A stretch of DNA of 64,000 bases from Amaranthus tricolor (Eukaryota; Streptophyta; Magnoliopsida; Caryophyllales; Amaranthaceae): positions 7,523,297 through 7,587,296 of the forward strand of contig NC_080062.1 in NCBI RefSeq assembly GCF_026212465.1, given 5' to 3'. Of this stretch, positions 23,704 to 34,073 are shown piece after piece; position 1 is the first letter of the stretch, and every line of letters starts with the position of its first letter. The translations under genes and the position numbers were made by a program. The notes below the pieces were generated by a model. The model saw nothing but the letters and a program-made list of their open reading frames with translations, was not told where the DNA came from and searched no databases.

Positions 23704-25491
23704 TCAATCAACTATGACCCAGATCATATTATTGCCTTTCGTGGTCCTTGGTAGGCCACACACAAAATCCATACATATCGATTCCCATTTCCACTCGGGT
23801 ATCGGCAATGGGTGAAGCAAACCTTGAGGTCGCCGATGATCTATCTTGACCTTCTGGCAGGTCAGGCATTTGGCAACAAAATTAGCAACATCCTTTTTCA
23901 TACCATGCCACCAAATTGTTCTCTTGAGGTCTTGATACAACTTGTCAATGTCCGGATGTATGAAAAAACATAAACTATGCGCCTCTTTAAGAATGCGAGT
24001 ACGTAAATCTGAGTCATTAGGCACGCACCATCTATCGTCGTATCGTAAACTGCCATCCTCATGAATGCTAAAATGTGGGTCAGGTGTTTCTACCACTATG
24101 GAAGCCTTCTCAATCAGATGTATATCTTCAGTCTGTTTCATCCTTATCTCCTCAAACAACTCAGATGTCACCTCCATTAGCGATGCCACTGCTCCATGCT
24201 CTACTATTTCGATACCCATTTCCTCGATTTCCTCTCTTAAACGTACTCTAGCCAAGGCATTACACAAACCATGCACAGTTTTCCGGCTCAAAGCGTCAGC
24301 AACGACATTAGCTTTCCCCTCATGGTATCGGATCTCTAAGTCATAATCTGATATCAGCTCTAGCCATCGTCGTTGCCTCATATTCAACTCCCTCTGGGTG
24401 AATATGTACTTCAGACTCTTGTGATCAGACAAGACCTTAAAATTAGTACCATATAGATAGTGCCTCCATATCTTGAGAGCGAAGACTACCGCCGCTAACT
24501 CCATGTCATGCGTCGGATAGTTGATCTCATGGGTCTTTAGTTGCCGTGAAGCATAAGCAATGACTCGCCCATTCTGCATCAACACACAACCCAAACCATT
24601 CTTCGACGCATCAGTGTACAGCTCGAACTCTGATTCTCCATTTGGAAGAGCTAAGATAGGTGTGGTAGTGAGTCGTGTCTTCAAAATCCTAAAAGCTTCA
24701 TCGCACTGATCATCCCAAACGAACCGTATGTCTTTTCTGGTCAACTGAGTTAACGGTCGCGCAATTTTGGAAAAGTCGCGTACAAACCTCCGGTAATACC
24801 CTACCAAACCTAAGAAACTTCGAACTTCAGACGCGTTCCTCGGTATGGCCCAAGTCGAAATCGCCTCCACCTTCACCGGATCTACCGATATGCCTTCACT
24901 AGACACTATGTGCCCAAGAAAGGAAACCTTGCGTAACCAAAATTCGCACTTTGTGAATTTGGCGTACAACTTATGCTCTCTAAAAGTCTGTAATACGACT
25001 CTCAAATGTTCGGCATGTTGATCCTCATCTTTGGAATAAACTAAGATGTCGTCGATGAAAACTACAACGAACTGATCAAGATATGGGGTAAAGATGTTAT
25101 TTATGAGAGCCATGAACGCCGCTGGTGCATTGATCAAACCAAAGGGCATGACCGTAAACTCATAATGCCCATATCGTGTCTTGAAGGCTGTCTTAGGAAT
25201 GTCCTCTAGCGAGATGTTCAACTGATGATAGCCAGACCTCAAATCAATCTTAGAGAACACCGATGCACCTCTAAGCTGATCGAACAAGTCATCAATTCTA
25301 GGAAACGGATATTTGTTCTTCACTGTCGCACGATTAAGCTCTCGATAGTCTACACATAGTCTAAAGGTCCCATCTTTCTTCTTGACGAAGAGAACGGGTG
25401 CGCCCCAAGGAGACACGCTTGGGCGTATATAACCCTTATCCAACAACTCTTGCAATTGCACCTTTAACTCTGCTGTCTCTCTGGGTGCCAT
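23704..25491 (-). pseudogene. pol: reverse transcriptase, RNase H, integrase start
   Basis: A 595-codon open frame. Reverse transcriptase: [18 protein letters not shown] at 24-41, [13 protein letters not shown] with catalytic Asp at 83, [12 protein letters not shown], and the FIDD box at 145-148 (variant of YVDD). RNase H follows, with [26 protein letters not shown] and ADALSRK carrying the acidic residues. The integrase HHCC zinc finger ([12 protein letters not shown]...CLTCQKVK) and the first core Asp (CMDFVCGLP) are at the end. It stops at TGA (23704) where the family has arginine (VIVDRLTKSAHF), one C-to-T change. The open frame starts within the RT N-terminus, so the listed start is not a real initiation site. 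Confidence 0.95.
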
Positions 25492-25832
25492 CCGATAGGG
25501 AGCCTTCGATATAGGACTCGTGCCCGGTACAAGATCAATCGTCAGGTCAACTGCTCTCGGAGGTGGTAATCCAGGTATCTCAGAAGGAAAGACATCCTCG
25601 AACTCACATACTACACGTATATCTCTATCTCAGGTGTGTTCATCGTTGTGTCTACCACGTGACATAGAATCATAGGGTAATTCCTTCTCAAATATGTTTT
25701 CAGCTTGATAACAGATATGATCTTAGTGTGATTCTTTGGCACAAAACCCTTAAAGGTCACTCTCTGCCCTTTAGACCCTCGTACAGACACTTTCTTCAAC
25801 CAACAATCAATGCTCGCCTTGTACTTCCTCAG

Positions 25833-27347
25833 TCAATCCATTCCCAAGATAACATCAAAATTATCCAGAGGAAACTCTATCAAATCTACACGTAAATCTG
25901 TTCCCATAAAGTCTAAGGGTATATCCCTATACACTCGCTGACATAAAATTCTCTCGCCCGATGGTTGGGCAAACTCGCTAATTATCTCAAGCGAACTAGA
26001 CAAAGACAACTTTGATATACACGAAGATGCAACGAATGAATGAGATGCTCTAGAATCAAATAAAACATATGCCGGTTTGTTGTTGACCAAGAACGTACCC
26101 GTCACAACTCCTGGTGTAACCTCGGCTTCATCTCTCTTGAGAGCCATAAGCTTCCCTGTAACCTTGGTGCCACTGACTGGTGCACCAATAGATGATCTGG
26201 AAGAGCCTCCCATAGCAGACCCTTGACTCTGCGAACCATGCCCAAGAGATGCTTGCGGTCGACCCTGCCGTCTATCCTGAGCCACACTAGCCTGACTATC
26301 GGTCGGTCTCTGCGCTGAATCCTGAGAAGTCCTCATCAATCCTTGCTCTCGTAAAAACGTAAAGCAATCAACCCTCTTGTGCCCTTTCTTCCCACAATGG
26401 TAACATTCTATGACTCTACTACCCTGGGGTGTACTCGATGTCGATTTCCCAAAACTAGATCGGTGCTCCCGGTGTGACTGAGTAGGTGTTGAATATCTCC
26501 GACTCCCAACACTCTGTGATATCTCATGGGTATCCTCCCTACGTCGCTTCAGCCCTTGAGTGGCCTTCCGCTCATCCCTTAGGCGTTTAGCCTCACATGC
26601 ATCATGGTAAACATCTCTAACATGTTCGTGCCCCAAATTCCTCATACGTTCCCGGATATCCAGATTCATAAGAACCTCTGAGCCCTAAATCTCTCCCCAA
26701 TCTTCATGTCGTCCACGTACTTAGCTAATTCCATTAATCGAATGTAATACTGGTGAACGGTCTGGGTTCCCTGCGTAAGCCGAGAATACTCATCGAACAT
26801 CTTCCGCTAAAGATGTAGAGGGAAAAAACTCTTCACGGAGTGCTGACACAAACAAGCTCCAAGGAAGAGGAGATACTGTAGAAGGATGCTCCGATGTAAT
26901 GGCGGAAGAAACTGGTAAAAGAGCGTCTCTATGGGTGACCCACCAAGTATCGGCGTCACCGGTCAGGTAATGTACCGCTAAGTCTACCCTCATATCCTCG
27001 GGAGTCTTCACTAGCGCGAATATCTTCTCCATCTCTCGAATCCAATCGTCTAGTCTAGTAGGAGGACCCTTACCGTCATACTTCCTAGGGGCCAACCTCT
27101 GAATACCCTCTGCCTGTGACGCCCCTAGATCGTGCCCAGAACTACCCTTTGAAGAACCATCATTAAGAGTCTGAAGCACTTGTTGTTTGCAGAAGCAAGT
27201 TTTGTTGCTGCTGTGTGTAAAACATCTTAAGCATAGTCTCAAGCTGTTCGACTGTGATAGCAGCCGGAACGACGGGTGTAGAGGTCTCGGTAGGTTAAGA
27301 TCGCGCATGAGATACCTCACGTGACGTGACCATACGCTCGGTGTCAT
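25833..27347 (-). pseudogene. gag (capsid/nucleocapsid) and protease, broken
   Basis: Gag packages element RNA. The 26790-27347 part carries the capsid-like motif RLAPRKYDGKG, then DDWIREMEKIF and YLTGDADTWW. It runs into another frame (FDEYSRLTQGTQTVHQYYIRLMELAKY, about 26690-26810) and then into the frame of 25833-26669. That last part has a CCHC zinc knuckle, CYHCGKKGHKRVDC, near 26400 and the retropepsin region. The protease site reads LFDSRASHSF (near 26055); a gypsy protease needs D-S/T-G, so glycine is replaced by arginine (one GGA to AGA change). The frame ends at GMD followed by TGA where tryptophan is expected. Confidence 0.9.
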
Positions 27348-27635
27348 GGGAGTTCCCAGATTCTACTCTATCCCCTTGACTCTCGGTTCGGGGCATATGA
27401 CACTCATCCATTTCTGCACGTGCACAAACAAATAAAGATCTTACGTTTTAACAGCAATACATAACTATGAAGATACATACAAACATGAACGATACTTGAA
27501 TAAAACATCCGCTTCACGTTACCCCATCAACTAACTTCTACCCAAATCTCTATTGTCACACCTAATGTCTTTTCTCCTCCTCACATTGATCCTATAACTC
27601 TATTACCCATCCAAAGGTCCTCAATTCACGTTTCG

Positions 27636-27647
27636 GCTCTGATACCA
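27636..27647 (-). promoter_or_regulatory. Primer-binding site, initiator Met tRNA
   Basis: On the minus strand TGGTATCAGAGC lies two bases inside the 5' LTR and is followed by CGAAACGTGAA. The first 12 bases are complementary to the 3' end of plant initiator methionine tRNA, the usual primer of Ty3/gypsy reverse transcription. Confidence 0.95.
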
Positions 27648-27649
27648 AC

Positions 27650-30025
27650 TGTAACAACCCGACTTACCGTTGACTGAGTAAACAGGGTCATCACGGGCTT
27701 TATATCCCAAGAAAAACCGACATCACACTTCTAAAACTTGAGTAAAGGGACACCAGCTCTTTAACGTAACTAACTCAGCTATATCTTCAAAACAAACATC
27801 TAACTAAAGCAAGGGTAATTATACAATTCTCTACAAGTCCGAAATAACCAAGACAGCCAAATCAAATTTACATTTATCCAAAATTCCTAATACAAATCTA
27901 TAATTCCTAAATGCTCAGCTTAATTTACATCCTTGGAATCTCTATTCTCCTCCGCTAATCCGTTATTCCCGACTGGTCCCGATCTGTAGGCAAGCTAAAA
28001 GTTGGAAACAACTGATGGTCAGATTAAACTGAATGAGAAGTAACAATCCAAAACAACAAACACAGTAATTCAAATCATAGGTTTAAAAGCAACATCATTT
28101 CCCTAGATCTATGTGCGCACAGGGAGTCTAGTTGAGAGGAACATCCATAGCTCTAAGGCTATGTCACTCTCGGGTGAAGCTAGTCAATATCTGAATGACA
28201 ATTCACTTCAAAAACAGGGAGTAGGGAACAATGTTCCTCAACTCCGTCAATGACCAGCTCGCAAGCCCGATCCATTGACATATCTCAATATCAGCATAAG
28301 CATTCACAACAATATTTGTCTCAACAATTTTCAAATCAAAGAGTTTTAACAAAAAGTTTATTTTCAAGAAAGTAGTCTGGCCAGACCCTTTAAGAGACTG
28401 CTACTACTCACCAAAAAGAACGCTTCAAGAGGCTAAGTTTGGTACTCCGCGATCACTAGAACGGCTCCTCGATAATGTCGCCTCTTGAAGCATAACAAAT
28501 ATAGCATCACAACAAAGCATACGATTCTACAACTAGGTTCATATAACTCATTGCATCTCATCCTAATAATGCATCTTAGTTCCACCTTCTATTCTAATAT
28601 TTCTCATTTCAGCGATTGTGCAAGTCCTAACTCCAACCCTCAATATCATCAAAATTATTAACCTTGCTTTAGTCTAGCTTATATTCTTGTAAAGATTATA
28701 TGTCTCCACAATTTCCTTGTATTCTAATTTAAACACTTCCATTTCATCTAAACTCAAAACCAAGAAACTAAACAAGATTTACAAACTATGCAAAAGCAAG
28801 ATTCAGCTAGTTTATCCATTCAACTAATAATTTCCACACAACCCTAGATACTCTCAAGAACAACCAATCATACATAACAAAGGGTTATATCCAACACTTA
28901 CATTTACCCAACTATTCGCTTAATAACAACAACAAGATTTATCCACATTAGTAGTTTCACAAGAGTCTCCTAATATTCAAGAACATCAAATTCCATAATC
29001 TTTCTACATCTAACATCTAACAATATTCTAATCTTTGTAAATTGCGTACTAATCAATAATTCCAACAAATTTTTTCAATATTCCACAATCTACCATTTAT
29101 ACATCATAAAACCCAAATTACATTTAATTTTAGAATTCTTCCCCAAAACTCCTCACTCACAATCTCTTATAAACACATATCAATCATCACATAACTCACT
29201 AAAATCACATTTTCCATGAATTTCCAATTTAACGACTCATTTACTAACTCATACACATTCCAAGATTCATCAACATTTAGGCTTCATACATGGTTAAAAA
29301 TTAAACAAGTGAAAGTATGCCAATGGAACTAATTTCTATATGAATAAGAGTATGATTATTAAAGAAAAACAAAGAAAGAATTCAAGAAGGACTACATTCT
29401 GTTTGCAGCAGCAAGAAACGAAGAAAATTTCAGAATCAACACTTTGTTTTCGACTTGGATTTGATGTTCAATCAACAAGACCAAAACTCACTCAATCTTC
29501 CCCAAATCGACAGAATTCAAGTCAAGGGACGAAGTTTTCGGCTCCTTCTACACTTATGGTGGTTCGAAATTAGAGAAAAGGTAAAGAGATTGCTGAAATA
29601 ATGTGTCGAAAATCAAAGAAGGAATCGACTAAATTATACCTGATTAGCTTTAGTTCGTTACTTTTTCAAAAAAAACAAGCGAAGGACTTCGTTTCTTGAA
29701 GAATCAGGAGCGAAATCAGATGAATAACGACATTGTTGCTTCGAAATTAGATGAAGGTTATGGTGTTAGGGCTGTGATTTCCTTCGAAGGTCGAAGACAA
29801 GGAAGACGACGGCCATTGTTGTTCTTCTTGCGAGATCAAAGTCAAGGATTCAGAGGGAGAAAGAATTTGAGGAAGAAGAAATCAGAGAAAGAAAGAATTT
29901 GAGGAACAAGAAATCAGAGAAAGAAAGAATTTGAGGAAGAAGAAATCAGAGAAAGACATTACTGATTTTCCTTTGGGTTCCCACGAGCGAGAGGGAGAAA
30001 GATTTAATATATATTTATTTATTTA

Positions 30026-30072
<47 letters not shown>

Positions 30073-30151
30073 TATGTATATGTAGGGTCATTCTCGTACT
30101 TGCAATTCTTTTAAATTCACTCGTCTTAATTATTAATTTTCAAATGTTACA
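27650..30151 (-). repeat. 5' LTR of the gypsy element
   Basis: A 2.5 kb direct repeat of 19973-22421. It is the upstream LTR because the primer-binding site adjoins its 27650 end. Compared with the other LTR it keeps about 40 bp near 28110-28150 and about 35 bp near 29090-29125 that the 3' LTR has lost. In the first 370 bp I count about eleven substitutions by eye; the rest looks closer. It holds a (TTA)n run at about 30028-30070 of different length. Short open frames on the opposite strand (77 and 68 residues) occur in both LTRs and are not genes. Confidence 0.95.
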
Positions 30152-30582
30152 TCAAATATACAGTTGATATATATAACATTAAAAAGTAATATGATTCAAA
30201 TATTAATCCATTTTTGTATGTTTGGACTTATTAAAATACAAATTAAAATTGAATGATAAACAATATAAATGTGTTCCAGTAATTATTTCTTAATGTGGCT
30301 TTGTTCATTAGCGAGCCTTGTATATACTTCTATTATTGAACTATATTCTGCATCCTTGAGCTTGTATGTTAACTATATAACTTAATCCGTTATCTAGTTC
30401 GTTTTCTTTTTTTTCTTTTCGTGATTTTTTTAAAATAGAATTAAAATAGCTCAAACTGATTAAAAGGATATTTTTCGGCAATTCACATGTAGGTAATAGC
30501 TACTTATGAAATTTCTGATGGCGACTCACCAGCAGATTAATAAATCATGTAACACTAATTAAGCAAAGTTATGACTACTTAC

Positions 30583-30885
30583 GAATTTTCTGGTGCGGCT
30601 AGTCCATTGAACAACGAGATTAGTCATGTTTCCAATGACAAGATTAAATAACATGTAGAATATGTCAAATGTCATCTCAATAGTGTTGTCAACATGCAAA
30701 TCGCCATAACCAGTGGTTGTAAGTGTGACAATAGACCAGTAAATAGACGTTATGTATGTTTTCCATATGCTCTCTGATTTGAAATTTGGATTTACAGCAC
30801 CAATCCAAGTTTCTGTTGGTCTTGGGTATTTATCTGCTATGAGATAGTAGAAACATCCAGCACAATGTACAGCAAACAAAGTCAC
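30583..30885 (-). pseudogene. KAT1-like K+ channel, S5-pore-S6 exon
   Basis: A 101-codon exon with acceptor TTACAG|GTG at 30885 and donor TTC|GTAAGT at 30583. It covers S5 ([17 protein letters not shown]), the pore helix and selectivity filter ([16 protein letters not shown]) and S6 up to TSRTRKF. The GYGD filter for potassium is intact, and TTTGYGD plus WIGAV-PNF are KAT-like. In S6, however, the sequence runs [11 protein letters not shown] where the family has FNL-GLTAYL-IGNMTNL, an in-frame loss of about five residues (15 bases) at the gate helix. S1-S4 exons should lie upstream, but none is seen in 30886-41508, where another gene on the same strand then begins. Hence a truncated, probably non-functional copy. 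Confidence 0.85.
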
Positions 30886-31538
30886 CTGTAATCAATCAAT
30901 TTAAAAACCAAGTAACTTTAGAGCGTGCGATCCTGTTTAGGTCATGATTTGGGTCATATAATTAAAAACTCTATTAATAATGGTTTTTGTAACATATAAT
31001 ATTGACCGATATTAACCAAGGATTAGTTCACTTTAAATATCGATTTTAATCATTCAAAATAAGTTTCAATTAGGGGTGTTCATAATCAGGTACCCGATTA
31101 ATTGGCTACCTATTTTAACGACCCGTATCCCGACACGATTTATTCAAGTACCCAGATAAATCAGGTTGGGACACGGACACCCGATTTAATTTGTGGAAAG
31201 ATTAGCGTGACAAGTTACTAACAATACATCGGGCCGGAGTTTTTCATTAATAGCCAATATTACCGTGAAAAGTTGCTAAGAAAAACAAGATCAAGAAAAA
31301 TAAAAAATGCCAATATCTACTAAAATGAAATCAAAAAATAAATCTGTGAACAATAATAAAAATCAGATATTAATCTAAAAAAAAAAAATTACCGTAAAAA
31401 TCCAAAATGAGATTTAGAGCTTGGAGGAGTGCACTACTACAGCAAGAGCAGTGGATTAAAGTTCATACATTGATCACATAACTTTTTTTTAAAAGGCCTA
31501 GATCACGCCACTATGCTCAATGGGACGGTCTCATGACT
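30886..31538. other. Intergenic, degraded MITE pieces
   Basis: No gene seen. From 31075 a fragment starting TAGGGGTGTTCATAATC, with repeated ACCCGATT words, resembles the hAT-type MITE ends found at 31539 and 42425. No second end is found. Confidence 0.45.
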
Positions 31539-31922
31539 AAGAGGTGTTCAACGGGGTGGGTCGGCCCAACGGGTAAAGGGTCATTAGCAACTCGGGTAAA
31601 TAACGGATTAGGTCATTAAGGGGCCTTTGCGTAAAGGGTCAGGTTGGGCGGAGCCGAATAATTATAGGAATTGATTGTAAAAAATGTTTTACCACTTTTT
31701 TTAATGTATTTTTATATAATATTATTATATACATAGTTGAATTGACCCAACGTGCAATAAAGTATAATAAAAAAAATATTTTATGAACTTTTAAAAAACG
31801 AGTCAAAATATGTCGTATTTAAACGGGCTTTGACCCGCCCCTACCCGTTTAACATTTGACATGACCAGCCCCAACCCGATCCATTTAAATTTTGACCCGA
31901 CCCAGCCCGTTGAACAACTCTA
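31539..31922. mobile_element. hAT-type MITE with target duplication
   Basis: Termini AAGAGGTGTTCAACGGG and CCCGTTGAACAACTCTA are inverted complements of each other. The flanks share CTCATGACT at 31530-31538 and 31923-31931, consistent with the 8-bp duplication of hAT elements plus a chance base. The interior is rich in GGGTCGG/CCGACCC and AACGGGT words and non-coding. Confidence 0.7.
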
Positions 31923-32963
31923 CTCATGACTCATGGACCATGGTCTATAGATCGAGGTCGCATCTACTTATCTCCTGTTTAATTATTGATATTAAATGGT
32001 AGCATAATGAGAATAATTTACAGTATGTCTCATATGAAACCGTCTCATTATTAGTTATGACGAGCTTTTATAATTAGTTTATTTTTCTAATCAATCACTT
32101 TAAGATTGTGAATGACCACTTTAAGTTTATAAGTGATCACTCTAAAACTATAAATAATAGTCATTTTAAATTTATAAGTAATCATTCTAAGACAATAGTG
32201 TACATTGGATCAGTTCAATAGAGATGATCTTACAGTTAAGCTGTCTCATTCGGAAATTTGTAAATAATTTGTGTTAGGTATTCTATACAAAAACGACATC
32301 CAACATACTTCCTTCTATTTGTTTTAAATATTCCATTTAGTTTTTCAACAATATTCATTAATCACTCAGTCACTCTTATTATATGTTTTGTTTTTAATCT
32401 ATAAGTTAAAACATATTCAAGTGTGATTTTGTTTGATTTGTTTTATTGTAAATTTTATTAATATCAATTTTTTATAATTTTTACAAAAACACAATTAGAG
32501 ATATTTAAAATTAAAAACGTGTATTGACAAATATGCCAAAATTAAATCACACATAGGAGGAAATATAAAATAAATGAAAGCACTCAAATGATAAGAATTT
32601 ATCTTTTAAAGTGCAATGAACAATTTCCCTTTAATATTAAAATCTTGAAATATCATAGAAGCGTTCTAGAAAATTATCCTATTACAATATTATCCCACAT
32701 AGTGCTTTGGGTTATAAATCCAAAAATTACAATGAAAATAAAATCAAGCTTACAACGATTTCAAGCACTAGAAAAAAGTTGTAGGATAACTTGAAAATAT
32801 AGGAATAATTTATAATAATTGGTTAGAAAATTATAAGCATTTGTGAGTTGAACTTTTGGAAGTTGGAAATTATTGTGTAGAGAAAATCATATCACCTTCT
32901 TCATCATCCTTCTTTCCCAATTTATGTCCATGTATCGCATATTTATAGATACTAATCTATCCA
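31923..32963. other. Intergenic with GAGAC-type repeat
   Basis: No gene seen. 32020-32255 is a repeat with CCGTCTCATTATT near its left end and an internal array of about 20-bp units around TTTATAAGTGATCACTCTAA. It is a diverged relative of 37640-37893. A Stowaway-like pair of ends (CTTCCTTCTATTTG near 32308 and CATAGGAGGAAAT near 32553) is weaker. Confidence 0.45.
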
Positions 32964-33912
32964 TCTATAATTATTACTAAAATAAAATACGCTGACAACA
33001 TCACTGTTTAATATTACTTAAGTGTCACAATCTTAATAAAAATTTTCCCTCTAAAATTCAATGAAAATGTCATTATTATTATGACTATTATTTATATCTT
33101 TGACTTTATTACTTTATAACTATTACTATTATTCATATTGATTGATTTTATACTTTTTAGGTCACATCATTTAATGTACTTCTATTAAAAAAGTATAAAA
33201 TTTATTTCTTTTTTTTTCAATTATTTATAAAGCTTATCAATCATATAAATTAAATGATTATTATTTTAATATATTGGATATTTTAAGATGGTTAAAAGAT
33301 AATATTTTTTTATTTATACTATTGGTTACTTAAATGCAATGCTTAATTCTAATATGATTTAGGTTGTGACCATCTTTATGCAAGTCACTCATTTTTTTTA
33401 TGACAAATACATTATTTTTTGTTTAAACTTTTATAAAATAATTTTACATAAATATCTATGTTAAATTTGATTTTGAAGTGTGTTATCAAAAGTTGTAATA
33501 CTTTATATAAATTAATGTAATATTTATTTTTGTTAGCATAAATTGGTATGTTATTTTTTTATTAAAAATACTCATAACTTTGTATTGTATACTTCGTGTA
33601 CAAAACATTTGCTTTTTTATTTTTTTTATTCGAAATAAACAAATAGAAGTATAAATATAGTTATACTTTTGTATAATCACATTTTTTGTCTTTTGTTGTG
33701 ACTTATTTGTCATGAACTAAATTTTCACAATTATCTACGTACACAATGCAATATGATACAAACCAAACAATATATGTAATGTATAAAACTATTCAAAGTG
33801 AAATGAGATATAACTATAACATAAACTTTATTTCTTAAAATTTTAATTTATTAAATGATATAAATATGTCGAAAAATTTAATAAAATCGTGCATCGCACG
33901 GGTACTATCTAG
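32964..33912 (+). mobile_element. Non-autonomous Helitron
   Basis: The 3' end shows the Helitron signature: a GC-rich hairpin GTGCATCGCAC (about 33892-33902), then eight bases later CTAG, followed by T at 33913. A plausible 5' end is TCTATAATTATTACTAAAAT at 32964, preceded by A, so insertion would be between A and T as Helitrons do. The adjoining sequence (ATACGCTGACAACATC) is in the style of plant Helitron left ends. No Rep/helicase coding is present. It would transpose by rolling circle using proteins made elsewhere. Confidence 0.6.
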
Positions 33913-33920
33913 TTCTTTAT

Positions 33921-34073
33921 TAAGACCGTCTCACCATGAGACGGCCTTAATTGGGTCAACCCAAACTTAAAAAAAATTGCTGCTTTACAATTCAAATTTA
34001 ATTTTTTTTAATGCTTTTCCTTATTGGGCTGCTTATATGGGGCTCATTTCACGATGAGACGGTCTCATAGAAG
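33921..34073. repeat. GAGACGGTCTC-family element, short form
   Basis: Starts TAAGACCGTCTCACCATGAG and ends CACGATGAGACGGTCTCATA; the ends are inverted complements. The interior has TTGGGTCAACCCAA. Only about 150 bp and non-coding. Confidence 0.6.

Larger units (their letters stand above)
19973..30151 (-). mobile_element. Ty3/gypsy LTR retrotransposon, full length
   Basis: A 10.2 kb element on the minus strand with LTRs at both ends (each TGTAACA...TGTTACA) and an exact 5-bp target duplication, TCAAA, at 19968-19972 and 30152-30156. The order on the minus strand is 5' LTR, Met-tRNA primer site, gag, protease, reverse transcriptase, RNase H, integrase, chromodomain-like tail, 3' LTR. This order and the tail (EEDTWEAEDAM...YPWLF) suggest a chromovirus of the Tekay/Del type; the clade is an inference. 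LTRs are nearly identical, so insertion is recent. Coding lesions are stops at 25833, 23704, 23464 and 22810, frame changes near 26670, 26800 and 25600, and a mutated protease active site. Confidence 0.95.
18199..30582 (-). other. 12.4 kb channel intron carrying a gypsy element
   Basis: The pore exon ends at a phase-0 donor (TTC|GTAAGT at 30583) and the C-linker exon begins at a phase-0 acceptor. In KAT channels these two segments are adjacent (TSRTRKF followed by RD), so everything between is one intron. 10.2 kb of it is the Ty3/gypsy insertion (19973-30151). The remainder, about 2.2 kb, is AT-rich with a direct repeat (18516-18850) and a foldback MITE (19201-19612). Confidence 0.75.

Noticed and set aside
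23464..25491. Endogenous pararetrovirus
   Set aside because: LTRs, gag-protease-RT-RNase H-integrase order, and a target duplication identify an LTR retrotransposon. No movement protein is seen.
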